In this document: piece after piece, positions 27,137 through 36,150 of the stretch
Position numbering within the stretch: the first letter of the stretch is position 1
How the letters are laid out: each line of letters opens with the position of its first letter
The notes under the pieces: model-generated
The model's database searches: none
What the model was told of the DNA's origin: nothing
Seen by the model: the letters and a program-made list of their open reading frames with translations, nothing else
From: Pseudomonas aylmerensis
GTDB lineage: Bacteria; Pseudomonadota; Gammaproteobacteria; Pseudomonadales; Pseudomonadaceae
Direction of reading: 5' to 3'
Assembly (NCBI RefSeq): GCF_001702265.1
Contig: NZ_MAUE01000042.1
Coordinates: forward strand, 1 to 52,597
DNA: 52,597 nt
Position numbers and translations under genes: made by a program

Positions 27137-28066
27137 ATGTCCATCCGACTGTCCCAGACTGCCCACGCCCAACAGTTCCTCGAGGAAGCCAGCGGCAACC
27201 TCAATGACGGCGGCAGCCCGCGCACCAAGGCGCTGATCTACCGGATCCTGCGCGATACGGTAAACATCATCGAAGACCTCGAAGTGACCCCGGAAGAGTT
27301 CTGGAAGGCGGTCAACTACCTGAATGAGCTGGGCAAGAACCAGGAGGCGGGGCTGCTCGCCGCCGGGCTCGGCCTGGAGCATTACCTGGACTTGCTGATG
27401 GACGCCGCTGACGAGCAAGCCGGTAAATCCGGCGGCACTCCGCGCACCATCGAGGGCCCCCTGTATGTGGCCGGTGCGCCGCTGTCCAAGTACGAGGCGC
27501 GGCTGGACGATGGCACGGACGCCGCGGTGCCGCTGTTCATGCGCGGGCAAGTGCGTGACACCGATGGCAAACCGTTGGCGGGGGCGATCGTGGATGTGTG
27601 GCAGGCCAATACCGGCGGCACCTATTCGTGGTTTGACCCGACGCAATCGGCGTTCAACCTGCGTCGGCGCATCGAGACCGACGCCCAGGGCAACTACCGG
27701 TTTCGCAGCATCGTGCCGTCCGGCTACGGCTGCCCGCCGACCGGGCCGACCCAGCAGTTGCTTGATCAACTGGGGCGTCACGGGCAGCGGCCGGCGCACA
27801 TCCACTTCTTTATCTCGGCCCCGGGCCATCGGCACCTGACCACGCAGATCAACCTGTCGGATGATCCGTACCTGCATGATGATTTTGCCTACGCCACGCG
27901 GGATGAATTGATCGCCGAAATTCGCTTCAGCGACGATCCGCAACTGGCCCGGGAATTTGGCGTGGAAGGGCGGTTTGCGCAGATTGATTTTGACTTCGAG
28001 CTGCAGGTGGCTGACGCACCGGTAGAGCAGAAACGCATGCAGCGCGTGCGCGCCCTCGAAGACTGA
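27137..28066 (+). CDS. catA: Catechol 1,2-dioxygenase
   Basis: CatA opens the catechol ring between the hydroxyls to give cis,cis-muconate. The 309-residue intradiol enzyme has the four iron ligands Y163 (GGTYSWFD), Y197 (PSGYGCPP), H221 and H223 (AHIHFF), and an N-terminal helical dimerisation domain (about 1-100). GAGG lies before the ATG. It ends the catBCA operon; a family B REP hairpin starts 14 bp after the stop, and kynR converges on it from the other side. Confidence 0.97.
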   Translation: MSIRLSQTAHAQQFLEEASGNLNDGGSPRTKALIYRILRDTVNIIEDLEVTPEEFWKAVNYLNELGKNQEAGLLAAGLGLEHYLDLLMDAADEQAGKSGGTPRTIEGPLYVAGAPLSKYEARLDDGTDAAVPLFMRGQVRDTDGKPLAGAIVDVWQANTGGTYSWFDPTQSAFNLRRRIETDAQGNYRFRSIVPSGYGCPPTGPTQQLLDQLGRHGQRPAHIHFFISAPGHRHLTTQINLSDDPYLHDDFAYATRDELIAEIRFSDDPQLAREFGVEGRFAQIDFDFELQVADAPVEQKRMQRVRALED

Positions 28067-28080
28067 ACGCGGTAAACAAT

Positions 28081-28150
28081 GTGGGAGCTGGCTTGCCTGC
28101 GATAGCGGTGGTGAATGACACACCGCCATCGCAGGCAAGCCAGCTCCCAC
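28081..28150. repeat. REP hairpin, family B
   Basis: GTGGGAGCTGGCTTGCCTGC... / ...GCAGGCAAGCCAGCTCCCAC between the convergent catA and kynR genes. With no other terminator visible it may end both messages. Confidence 0.9.
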
Positions 28151-28171
28151 AGTTGATGTGGGGTGTTCGTG

Positions 28172-28645
28172 CTATTTGCGCACTACCAGATCCAGCACCT
28201 CATCCCGGTCCTTGATCTTCTGCAACACGATCTCCGAGCGAATATCCATCACCCCCGCCGTGCGGTTCAGGTGGTTCACGATGAAGTCCGAAAAATGCTT
28301 GAGGTTGCGTGCCTGCACCCGCAGCACATAGTTGCTGGCGCCGGTGATCACATAGGCACTGGCGACCTCCGGCCAGCCTTGCACCTTCTTGATGAACGTC
28401 TCGTGCCAATCCTCCACATCCTGGCGCAATGACAGGTGGACGATGGCCTCCAGTTCAATCCCCAACTGCTCGGCATTCAGGACCGCGCGGTAGCCGCTGA
28501 TGATTCCCTCGCTCTCCAGCAGGCGCAACCGGCGCAGGCAGGCGGAGGGCGACAGGGCGACCTTTTCCGCCAGTTCCTGGTTGCTGATACGCCCATCCTG
28601 TTGCAGAAAATGCAGGAGGCGAAGGTCGGTGGCGTCAAGAATCAT
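28172..28645 (-). CDS. kynR: Lrp/AsnC-family regulator of kynurenine genes
   Basis: KynR is a kynurenine-responsive Lrp-type regulator. The 157-residue protein has an N-terminal winged helix (ISNQELAEKVALSPSACLRRLRLLESEGII, about 20-50) and a C-terminal RAM ligand/oligomerisation domain (VITGASNYVLRVQARNLKHFSDFIVNHLNR). It is divergent from kynU across 143 bp, as in P. aeruginosa where KynR activates the kyn genes. The assignment rests mainly on this position; the fold is certain. Confidence 0.87.
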   Translation of the reverse strand: MILDATDLRLLHFLQQDGRISNQELAEKVALSPSACLRRLRLLESEGIISGYRAVLNAEQLGIELEAIVHLSLRQDVEDWHETFIKKVQGWPEVASAYVITGASNYVLRVQARNLKHFSDFIVNHLNRTAGVMDIRSEIVLQKIKDRDEVLDLVVRK

Positions 28646-28675
28646 GGTTAGAATAAATCCGCGTATTTGGAGGTT

Positions 28676-28743
28676 AAATTCGAATTTCCTACAGCTTAAT
28701 TAGCCTGTTACCTACCACTTTGCACGAAAATTCTCTAAAGCTT
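28676..28743. promoter_or_regulatory. Candidate KynR-binding region in the kynR-kynU gap
   Basis: AAATTCGAATTT (28676-28687) is a perfect 12-bp palindrome, and GAAAATTC (28736-28743) is identical to a motif before kynB. A TTATAA at 28767-28772 could be the kynU -10 box. Lrp-type proteins often bind AT-rich palindromes of this kind. Confidence 0.4.
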
Positions 28744-28788
28744 CGTTCATTATTTGGTCCATATTCCTTATAAAAACCAGGACAGCCC

Positions 28789-30039
28789 ATGACCCTTCGA
28801 AGCCATTGCCAAGCCCTAGACGCCCAGGATCCCCTGGCGCCGCTGCGTCAACAGTTCGCCTTGCCGGCGGGCGTGATCTACCTCGACGGCAACTCCCTCG
28901 GTGCACGCCCGGTGGCCGCGTTGGCGCGGGCGCAGGCGGTGATCGCCGAAGAGTGGGGCAACGGCTTGATTCGCAGTTGGAACAGCGCGGGCTGGGCGGA
29001 TCTGTCGCAGCGCCTGGGCAATCGCCTGGCACCGCTGATCGGTGCGCGCCACGGCGAAGTGGTGATCACCGATACCACCTCGGTCAACCTGTTCAAAGTG
29101 CTCAGCGCGGCGCTGAGCGTGCAGCGCCAGCGCACGCCGGCACGCAAGGTGATTGTCAGCGAAGCGAGCAACTTTCCCACCGACCTGTATATCGCCGAAG
29201 GCCTTGCAGAACTGCTGCAACAAGGCTATTCCCTGCGGCTGGTCAACAGCCCCGACGAGCTGCCCGAAGCCATCGACCAGGACGTGGCAGTGGTGATGCT
29301 CACCCACGTCAACTACAAGACCGGCTACATGTACGACATGCAGGCACTCACCGCCTTGAGCCATGAGTGCGGCGCGTTGAGTATCTGGGACCTGGCGCAT
29401 TCGGCGGGCGCGGTGCCCATCGACCTGCACGCCGCGGGGGCTGATTACGCGATTGGCTGCACCTACAAATACCTGAACGGCGGGCCGGGCTCCCAGGCGT
29501 TTGTGTGGGTGAATCCGGAGTTGGTGGATGTGGTGCGCCAGCCATTGTCGGGCTGGTTCGGGCACACTCGGCAGTTCGCCATGGAGTCGACCTACGCGCC
29601 CAGCAGCGGCATTGCACGCTACCTGTGCGGCACGCAGCCGATCACTTCGTTGGCCATGGTCGAATGCGGCCTGGAAATTTTTGCCCAGACCGACATGGCC
29701 AGCCTGCGCGCCAAGTCGCTGGCCCTGACCGACCTGTTTATCGACCTGGTGGAAGCCCGTTGCGCCGCCCACGACCTGGTGCTGATCACCCCGCGTGACC
29801 ACGCCCGGCGAGGCAGCCATGTGAGCTTCGAACACCCTGAAGGCTACGCGGTGATCCAGGCGTTGATCGCCCGTGGCGTGATCGGCGATTACCGCGAGCC
29901 GCGCATCATGCGCTTTGGCTTTACCCCGCTGTACACCAGCTTTACCGAGGTGTGGGACGCCGTGGAAATTCTCGGTGAAATCCTCGACAACGCCACGTGG
30001 GACCAGCCGCAATTCAAAGTCCGCAACAGCGTTACTTAA
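28789..30039 (+). CDS. kynU: Kynureninase
   Basis: KynU is the PLP enzyme that cleaves L-kynurenine to anthranilate and L-alanine. The 416-residue length and the PLP lysine K227 (GCTYKYLNGGPGSQAF) agree exactly with the studied P. fluorescens enzyme. Other PLP contacts are DTTSVNLFKVLSAAL near 97, and SIWDLAHSAGAVPID near 198-212. It supplies the anthranilate used by AntABC. A permease gene follows on the same strand after a REP hairpin. Confidence 0.97.
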   Translation: MTLRSHCQALDAQDPLAPLRQQFALPAGVIYLDGNSLGARPVAALARAQAVIAEEWGNGLIRSWNSAGWADLSQRLGNRLAPLIGARHGEVVITDTTSVNLFKVLSAALSVQRQRTPARKVIVSEASNFPTDLYIAEGLAELLQQGYSLRLVNSPDELPEAIDQDVAVVMLTHVNYKTGYMYDMQALTALSHECGALSIWDLAHSAGAVPIDLHAAGADYAIGCTYKYLNGGPGSQAFVWVNPELVDVVRQPLSGWFGHTRQFAMESTYAPSSGIARYLCGTQPITSLAMVECGLEIFAQTDMASLRAKSLALTDLFIDLVEARCAAHDLVLITPRDHARRGSHVSFEHPEGYAVIQALIARGVIGDYREPRIMRFGFTPLYTSFTEVWDAVEILGEILDNATWDQPQFKVRNSVT

Positions 30040-30056
30040 CGGCAACACCTTTCACA

Positions 30057-30130
30057 TGTGGGAGCGGGCTTGCCTGCGATGGCGATGGCGAATTCACCGA
30101 CATCATCGCAGGCCAGCCAGCTCCCCCAGG
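30057..30130. repeat. Degenerate REP hairpin, family B, between kynU and the permease gene
   Basis: The left arm (GTGGGAGCGGGCTTGCCTGC) is intact. The right arm (GCAGGCCAGCCAGCTCCC) has lost a base, so pairing is imperfect. It interrupts what would be a two-gene operon. Confidence 0.75.
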
Positions 30131-30176
30131 GTCCAACACCGGCAACAACCATCACAATAATAAAGGGGCACCCCAC

Positions 30177-31583
30177 GTGACCACGCCAGACAACGGCTTT
30201 GCAGAGATTACCCACCGCGAACTGGGCCTCAGGCGCCAGCTCACTTCCGGCCAGATGAGCATGATCGCCATCGGTGGCGCGATCGGTACCGGGCTGTTCA
30301 TGGGCAGCGCCTATGCCATCGGCTATGCCGGGCCGAGTGTGCTGATCAGCTACGCCATCGGCGCGCTGATCACCTTGCTGCTGATGGGCTGCCTGGCTGA
30401 GATGACGGTGGCCCATTCCACCTCCGGCTCGTTTGGCGCCTACGCCGAGTTCTACATCAGCCCGCTGGCCGGATTCCTGGTGCGTTATGCCTATTGGGCG
30501 GCGATTGTGCTGGCAGTGGGCGCCGAGGTCACGGCGGTGGCGATGTACATGAAGTACTGGTTCGCCAACGTACCTGAGTGGGTATGGATCGTGTCGTTTT
30601 CCAGCGTGCTGATCCTGCTCAATGCGATCAGCGTGAAAACTTTCGGCACCTTCGAATACTGGTTCTCGACCATCAAGATCAGCGCCATCGTCGCCTTCAT
30701 CCTCCTCGCCGTCTACGTGGTGTTCGGCTCTGGCAACCCGGAATATGGCGTACAGAACTACACGGCCCACGACGGCTTTTTCCCGCATGGCCTGAGCGGC
30801 ATGTGGATCGCGGTGATCGTGTCGATCTTCAGCTACCTCAGCGTGGAGATGATCGCCGTCGCCGCCGGTGAAGCGGCTGACCCGGAACAAGCGGTGAAAA
30901 AGGCCTTTCGCGCGACCATCGTGCGGCTGGTGGTGTTCTACCTGCTGACCTTGGCGCTGATGCTCGCCATCGTGCCCTGGAACCAGGCGGGCCAGACCCA
31001 GAGCCCGTTCGTCACGGTGATGCAGACCATCGGCATTCCCGGGGCGACCGGGGTGATGAATTTCGTGATCCTGATCGCGGCGCTGTCGGCAATGAACAGC
31101 CAGCTCTACATCACCACGCGGATGATGTTCAGCCTGTCTCGCGCAGGTTTTGCGCCCAAGTCCATGGGCGCCCTGAGCAAGAGCGGTATTCCGTTGAATG
31201 CGCTGTTGCTGTCCAGCTCGGGCATCGCGCTGGCGACCTTGCTTAACGTGGTGTACCCGGAAAGCTCGTTCACCCTGATGATGGCGATCTCGATGTTTGG
31301 CGCGATCTTCACCTGGTTCATGATCTTCCTCACGCACCTGTTCTTCCGGCGCTATCGCCAGCGCCATGGCGGCGCGAAGCTGTCGTTCGAACTGCGCCTG
31401 TTTCCCTACAGCACCTTGCTGGGCCTGGTGCTGATGGGCGCGGTGATGATCACCACGTACTTCACCGACGCGTTCAAGATGACCCTGGTGTTTGGCGTGC
31501 CGTTCCTGCTGATCCTGTCGGCGGTGTATTACGGGTTTTTCCGCAAGGGCAGGGCCAAGGCATCGAGCAAGGCCCTGGCGTAA
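30177..31583 (+). CDS. Amino acid permease of the kynU unit
   Basis: This 468-residue APC/AAT-family transporter has about 12 membrane helices, with the substrate motif GGAIGTGLFMGS near residues 31-42. In P. aeruginosa a similar permease follows kynU, so it likely imports tryptophan, kynurenine or a related amino acid; the substrate cannot be read from sequence. The GTG start at 30177 has AAAGGGG upstream and gives the normal N-terminus. The last 55 bases overlap the 3' end of the convergent LysR gene, an unusual tail-to-tail overlap. Confidence 0.85.
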   Translation: MTTPDNGFAEITHRELGLRRQLTSGQMSMIAIGGAIGTGLFMGSAYAIGYAGPSVLISYAIGALITLLLMGCLAEMTVAHSTSGSFGAYAEFYISPLAGFLVRYAYWAAIVLAVGAEVTAVAMYMKYWFANVPEWVWIVSFSSVLILLNAISVKTFGTFEYWFSTIKISAIVAFILLAVYVVFGSGNPEYGVQNYTAHDGFFPHGLSGMWIAVIVSIFSYLSVEMIAVAAGEAADPEQAVKKAFRATIVRLVVFYLLTLALMLAIVPWNQAGQTQSPFVTVMQTIGIPGATGVMNFVILIAALSAMNSQLYITTRMMFSLSRAGFAPKSMGALSKSGIPLNALLLSSSGIALATLLNVVYPESSFTLMMAISMFGAIFTWFMIFLTHLFFRRYRQRHGGAKLSFELRLFPYSTLLGLVLMGAVMITTYFTDAFKMTLVFGVPFLLILSAVYYGFFRKGRAKASSKALA

Positions 31584-32419
31584 CCCGGCAATTGTTCGAA
31601 CGAGCGTGCGCATAACAGCAATCGGCGACAGGCCCAGTCCTCCTTGAGCGGCAGGGCCTTGAAGCGGTGCTCCAGCGGCCAGCGTTCCAGCGCGGCCTGG
31701 GGCACGATACCCAGCCCGGCGCCGCCGGCGACCATGCGAATCAGCCCATCAAAGCCATCGGCGCGAATGCGCGTCTGCAAGCGAAAACCCGCGTGCAGCG
31801 CCTGCTCCTCCAGGTACACCGCGAGTGCGCTGTTGGCGGCCAGGCCTACGTAGTCGTATTGCAGGCTGTCGATGAAACTCGCCGTGGTTAACGGATGATC
31901 GAGGGGCATGATCAGCACCAGCGGGTCGTCGCGAAACGCCAGCGTCTGCAAACCGTGGGTGTCGACCGCATCAGAGATGATTCCCAGGTCGGCCGTGCCT
32001 TGGCGCAAGGCCTGGGTGATGCGCAGGCTCGGCAGCTCCTGCAGGTCGATATCCAGGTTGGCGTGTTCGCGCAGGAAATCCGCCAGCAGTTCCGGCAGGT
32101 ATTCGCTGAGCGCGGTGGTGTTGCACAACAGGCGCACCTGGCCTTTGACGCCATTGGCGTATTCCGCGAGGTCCTGTTGCAGGTGGTCGGCTTGTTGCAA
32201 CAGCAGGCGCGCGTGGCGGGCCAGGGCTTTGCCGGCCGGCGTTGGGGTGACGCCACGACGGCCGCGCTCAAGAAAGGCGATGCCCAGCGAGGCCTCCATC
32301 GCCCGGATGCGCGCACTGGCCGCCGCCAGGGACAGATGACTGCGCGCGGCGCCGGCGGTGATGTTGCCGGTGTCGAGTATGTGCAGGTAGAGGCGCAGGT
32401 CGATCAAATCAAAGTGCAT
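31529..32419 (-). CDS. LysR-family regulator, divergent from a TSUP permease
   Basis: The 296-residue product has a LysR helix-turn-helix (about 16-36: GNITAGAARSHLSLAAASARIRAMEASLG) and a substrate-binding domain. It is divergent from the TSUP permease gene across 120 bp and probably controls it. Its final 18 codons lie antisense to the end of the permease at 30177-31583, so the two messages overlap. The effector is unknown. Confidence 0.87.
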   Translation of the reverse strand: MHFDLIDLRLYLHILDTGNITAGAARSHLSLAAASARIRAMEASLGIAFLERGRRGVTPTPAGKALARHARLLLQQADHLQQDLAEYANGVKGQVRLLCNTTALSEYLPELLADFLREHANLDIDLQELPSLRITQALRQGTADLGIISDAVDTHGLQTLAFRDDPLVLIMPLDHPLTTASFIDSLQYDYVGLAANSALAVYLEEQALHAGFRLQTRIRADGFDGLIRMVAGGAGLGIVPQAALERWPLEHRFKALPLKEDWACRRLLLCARSFEQLPGYARALLDALALPLRKNP

Positions 32420-32434
32420 GGCGGCTGTTCTCGG

Positions 32435-32458
32435 GTGACTGGCTTGCCAGCGATGGCG
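32435..32458. repeat. Solitary REP-like fragment
   Basis: GGTGACTGGCTTGCCAGCGA resembles one arm of family B, without an inverted partner. It lies in the LysR-TSUP intergenic gap. Confidence 0.5.
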
Positions 32459-32539
32459 TCCTCAGCCTCACGCAAAACAAGAGGCTGCCTCAGTATATGG
32501 CGAATTTCCCCCCGCATCGAAACCCCTCACAATCGCCCC

Positions 32540-33304
32540 ATGAATACCTTCCTGACCTTCTACCAAAACCTCGGCCCAGCCCTGACGCTGCTGGTGATCG
32601 GCACCTTCCTGCTGGCCGGCACCGTCAAGGGGGTGATCGGCCTCGGCCTGCCCACCGTCGCCATGGGCATGCTCGGCCTGGCTATGCTGCCGGCGCAGGC
32701 TGCGGCGTTGCTGATCATTCCCTCGACAGTCACCAATCTCTGGCAACTGGCCTTCGGCGGGCACCTGAGCGCCTTGTTCAAGCGCCTGTGGCCGCTGCTG
32801 TTGCTGATTTTTCTCGGCACCGGGCTCGGCAGCGTGTGGCTGGGCATGGACGGCGGCCATTGGGTGGTGCGTGCGCTCGGCGGAGCCTTGCTGGTGTACG
32901 CATTGAGCGGGCTGTTTTTGCCCACGCTCAAGGTAAAGCCCGAGACCGAACGCTGGCTCGGCCCGCTGTGTGGGCTGATCACGGGGGTGATCACCTCGGC
33001 CACCGGTGTGTTTGTGATTCCGGCTGTGCCGTACCTGCAGGCATTGGGCTTGAACCGCGATGAGTTGGTGCAGGCGCTGGGCCTGTCGTTCACGGTTTCG
33101 ACGCTGGCGCTGGCCGCCGGTTTGGCCTGGCGCGGCAACCTCGGCGGTGGCGAAATCAACGCCTCGATCTTGGCGTTGTTCCCGGCGCTGCTGGGGATGT
33201 GGCTGGGCCAGACGCTGCGCCAGCGCATCAGCGCGGTGGTGTTCAAACGCGTATTTTTCATCGGTATGGCGCTGTTGGGGGGGCACCTGCTGATTGGCGG
33301 ATAA
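32540..33304 (+). CDS. TSUP-family (sulfite exporter TauE/SafE-type) permease
   Basis: The 254-residue membrane protein has the two-halves repeat of the TSUP family: GTVKGVIGLGLPTVAMGML near residue 28 and GLITGVITSATGVFVIPAVPYLQALG near residue 145, among about eight helices. Family members export sulfite, sulfoacetate, oxalate or similar organic anions. The specific substrate is not evident. The ATG at 32540 is the first that leaves room for a promoter next to the divergent LysR gene; the frame is open upstream inside that gene. Confidence 0.82.
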   Translation: MNTFLTFYQNLGPALTLLVIGTFLLAGTVKGVIGLGLPTVAMGMLGLAMLPAQAAALLIIPSTVTNLWQLAFGGHLSALFKRLWPLLLLIFLGTGLGSVWLGMDGGHWVVRALGGALLVYALSGLFLPTLKVKPETERWLGPLCGLITGVITSATGVFVIPAVPYLQALGLNRDELVQALGLSFTVSTLALAAGLAWRGNLGGGEINASILALFPALLGMWLGQTLRQRISAVVFKRVFFIGMALLGGHLLIGG

Positions 33305-33387
33305 TTCACGAGTACGTAGTTATTCGTGCGTAGGGGTCAAATGTATTTTGCTGCACCACCGCTTATTCCCAGGGTTGCGAGTCGCTA

Positions 33388-33401
33388 GTCTGCCGCCAGA
33401 C
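33388..33401. promoter_or_regulatory. Palindrome upstream of the MdaB-like gene
   Basis: GTCTG-CCGC-CAGAC is a perfect 5-bp inverted repeat that starts 39 bp before the ATG, a place suited to an operator near the transcription start. No regulator is assigned. Confidence 0.3.
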
Positions 33402-33426
33402 ATTTCTAACCCCTTGGATCCCTGCG

Positions 33427-34017
33427 ATGAAAAAAGTCCTCCTGCTCAACGGCGGTAAAAAGTTCGCCCACTCCGATGGTCGCTACAACGCCACCCTGCA
33501 CGACGCCGCCGTGGCCGTGCTGGACCGTGGCGGTATCGACGTCAAAGTCACCCACATTGACGAAGGCTACGATGTCGCCGAAGAAGTGGCCAAATTCCTC
33601 TGGGCCGACGTGATCATCTACCAGATGCCCGGCTGGTGGATGGGCGCACCGTGGATCGTCAAAAAGTACATCGACGAAGTCTTCACCGAAGGCCACGGCA
33701 GCCTGTACGCCAGCGACGGCCGCACCCGTTCCGATTCGTCGCAGAAATACGGCAGCGGCGGCCTGATCCAGGGCAAGCAGTACATGCTCTCGCTGACCTG
33801 GAACGCGCCGCAGCAAGCCTTCGACGACCCGAGCGATTTCTTTGAGGCCAAGGGCGTCGACGCGGTGTACTTTGCGTTCCACAAGGCCAACGAGTTCCTC
33901 GGCATGACCGGCCTGCCGACCTTCCTGTGCGTGGACGTGATGAAACGCCCGGCCATCGAGGCCGACGTGGCGCGCTACGAGCAGCACCTGGCGCAGGTGT
34001 TCAACCTCTCGGTGTAA
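33427..34017 (+). CDS. mdaB: NAD(P)H:quinone oxidoreductase, MdaB-like
   Basis: The 196-residue protein has the flavodoxin-like fold of MdaB/NQO-type reductases. These reduce quinones by two electrons and protect against quinone and oxidative stress in the cytoplasm. Marker segments are LLLNGGKKFAHSDGRYNATL at the start, QMPGWWMGAPWIVKKYIDEVF near 62-82, and the flavin-binding SLTWNAPQQAF near 122. A LysR gene begins 30 bp downstream on the same strand and may be its regulator. Confidence 0.9.
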   Translation: MKKVLLLNGGKKFAHSDGRYNATLHDAAVAVLDRGGIDVKVTHIDEGYDVAEEVAKFLWADVIIYQMPGWWMGAPWIVKKYIDEVFTEGHGSLYASDGRTRSDSSQKYGSGGLIQGKQYMLSLTWNAPQQAFDDPSDFFEAKGVDAVYFAFHKANEFLGMTGLPTFLCVDVMKRPAIEADVARYEQHLAQVFNLSV

Positions 34018-34047
34018 GCTGGCAGGAATCGATAAAGAGGACAGCCT

Positions 34048-34944
34048 GTGAAAGCCCGATCCGATGAGCTCCAGATCTTTGTCAGCGTGATTGAATGCGG
34101 TTCGATTTCCGCCGCAGCGGAGCAGGTCGGGCAGACGCCCTCTGCGGTCAGCCGCACCCTGTCGCGCCTTGAAGCCAAGCTCGACACCACGTTGATCAAC
34201 CGCACCACGCGGCGCATGGACCTGACCGAGGAGGGTAAATACTTCTTCGAGCAGGCCAAGGTGATCCTGGCGCAGATGGAGGAGCTGGAAGAACGCTTGT
34301 CGTCGCGTCAGAAAAATCCGGCCGGGCGCCTGCGCATCAATGCTGCCGTACCGTTCATGCTGCATGGGATCGTGCCGTACATCGACGAGTTTCGCCGTTT
34401 GTACCCGGATATCCAGTTGGAGCTGAACAGCGATGACTTGATCATCGACCTGCTGGAACAGAGCACCGACATTGCCATTCGCATCGGCGTGCTGGCCGAT
34501 TCGACCCTGCATGCGCGCGCCCTCGGCTGGTCGCCGCTGCATATCCTCGCCAGCCCTGAATACCTCAAGCAGCACGGCGCCCCGGCAACGGTGGCCGAGC
34601 TGGCCGACCACACGTTGCTGGGGTTTACCCAGACCGAAACCCTCAACCACTGGCCATTGCGCCATGTGGAGGGCGACCGCTGGCTGATCCAGCCGGGGAT
34701 TGCTGCGTCGAGTGGCGAAACGCTGCGTCACCTGGCGTTGGCAGGGCAGGGGATTTGCTGCCTGTCGAATTTCATGACCCTGGAAGACATCAGCGCCGGG
34801 CGCCTGGTGCCGGTGCTGGAAGCGTTCAATACCGGTTATCGCCAGCCGATCCACGCAGTGTTCTACCGCAACTCGCAACTGGCGCTGCGCATCCAGTGCT
34901 TCCTGGACTTCATCCAGGCCAAATTGGCGCGCTATGCCCGTTGA
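34048..34944 (+). CDS. LysR-family regulator next to mdaB
   Basis: The 298-residue product has a LysR helix-turn-helix (GSISAAAEQVGQTPSAVSRTLSRLEAKL, about 18-45) and an effector domain. The start is a GTG at 34048 with AAAGAGGA upstream. It follows mdaB by 30 bp in the same direction, so the pair may be one operon. It is of the large CrgA-like group whose members often control quinone or oxidoreductase genes; here that is inference. Confidence 0.85.
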   Translation: MKARSDELQIFVSVIECGSISAAAEQVGQTPSAVSRTLSRLEAKLDTTLINRTTRRMDLTEEGKYFFEQAKVILAQMEELEERLSSRQKNPAGRLRINAAVPFMLHGIVPYIDEFRRLYPDIQLELNSDDLIIDLLEQSTDIAIRIGVLADSTLHARALGWSPLHILASPEYLKQHGAPATVAELADHTLLGFTQTETLNHWPLRHVEGDRWLIQPGIAASSGETLRHLALAGQGICCLSNFMTLEDISAGRLVPVLEAFNTGYRQPIHAVFYRNSQLALRIQCFLDFIQAKLARYAR

Positions 34945-35047
34945 TTCGTGACCTGCGCGCAAGAGTGAATTGGGCACCAGGGGCTTATTCGCCAGGGAGG
35001 GGTCCGTAACAATGGGCCCATCACTTACCCAGTCAGGAGCACACTCC

Positions 35048-35941
35048 ATGAACGTATTCGTCACCGGCGCTGCAGGTTTTATCGGCGGCTCCATCGCCAC
35101 GGGCCTGGTCAAGGCCGGCCATCACGTTACCGGCCTGGTGCGCAGCGCCGAGCAAGCGGCTGAAATGAGCGCCCTGGGCATTACCCCAGTCATCGGCACC
35201 CTGGATGACGCCGGCGTATTGACCGAGCAGGCCAAGCGCGCCGATGCGGTGATCAACGCTGCGAGCAGCGACCATCGTGCTGCCGTGGAAACCTTGCTGG
35301 CGGCGTTGAAAGGTTCGAACAAGCCATTCCTGCACACCAGCGGTTCGAGCATTGTTGGTGATGCATCCGGCGGCAAGGCCAGTGATGTCATCTACTTTGA
35401 AGACAACCTGCCGGCGCCGACGGTCGACAAGGCTGCGCGCGTGGCCATCGACAACCTGATCCTGGCGGCCGCCAACGACGGCGTGAACTCGGCGGTGATC
35501 TGCAACACCTTGATCTACGGGCACAGCCTGGGTGTGAAGCGGGACAGCGTGCAATTGCCGCGCTTGCTCAAGCAGGCCCGCAAGAGCGGCGTGGTGCGCC
35601 ACGTGGGGACCGGGCAGAACATCTGGTCCAACGTGCACATTGACGACGTGGTGGCCCTGTATCTGCTGGCGCTGACCAGGAACGTGCCGGGCACCTTCTA
35701 CTTTGTGGAAAGCGGCGAGGCGGCGTTTATCGACATGACCACCGCGATTGCCGCCGCCCTGAACCTGGGCCAGCCGCAGGATTGGCCATTGGCCGAGGCT
35801 GAAGCCGAGTGGGGCTATGAAATGGCCAACTATGGCCTGGGCTCCAACAGCCGCGTGCGCGGCAAACACGCGCGTGAACTGCTGGGCTGGGCGCCGAAGC
35901 GTACGTCGGTGGTGGAGTGGATTCGCCACGAGATGGTCTGA
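35048..35941 (+). CDS. NAD(P)-dependent epimerase/dehydratase-like protein
   Basis: The 297-residue protein is an atypical short-chain dehydrogenase with the N-terminal Rossmann motif VTGAAGFIGGSIATGL (about 5-20, GxxGxxG). Further on are HTSGSSIVGD and NTLIYGHSLG, in the places where extended SDRs carry the catalytic Ser and the Tyr. The classic YxxxK is not plain, so activity is uncertain. AGGAG lies before the ATG at 35048. The substrate is unknown. It stands alone between a LysR gene and a REP region. Confidence 0.82.
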   Translation: MNVFVTGAAGFIGGSIATGLVKAGHHVTGLVRSAEQAAEMSALGITPVIGTLDDAGVLTEQAKRADAVINAASSDHRAAVETLLAALKGSNKPFLHTSGSSIVGDASGGKASDVIYFEDNLPAPTVDKAARVAIDNLILAAANDGVNSAVICNTLIYGHSLGVKRDSVQLPRLLKQARKSGVVRHVGTGQNIWSNVHIDDVVALYLLALTRNVPGTFYFVESGEAAFIDMTTAIAAALNLGQPQDWPLAEAEAEWGYEMANYGLGSNSRVRGKHARELLGWAPKRTSVVEWIRHEMV

Positions 35942-36012
35942 GTTTTCTGCCGCTCAACTTGTGGCTGTAGCTGTGGCTATGGCTGTAGTTGTAGTTGGGC
36001 GGCCGGGCTTTT

Positions 36013-36149
36013 TGTGGCGAGCGGGCTTGCCCCGCGTTGGGCTGCGAAGCAGCCCCATCCCAGCCACCACCTATATTCCGACAGATATGCGCTGAATGGT
36101 TTGGGGGGGCTGCTTCGCAGCCCAACGCGGGGCAAGCCCGCTCGCCACA
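36013..36149. repeat. REP hairpin, family A
   Basis: Arms of about 44 bp (TGTGGCGAGCGGGCTTGCCC... and its inverse ending at 36149) are nearly perfect. The 385-bp gap 35942-36326 holds this hairpin and the decayed array that follows, with no gene. Confidence 0.9.
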
Positions 36150-36150
36150 T

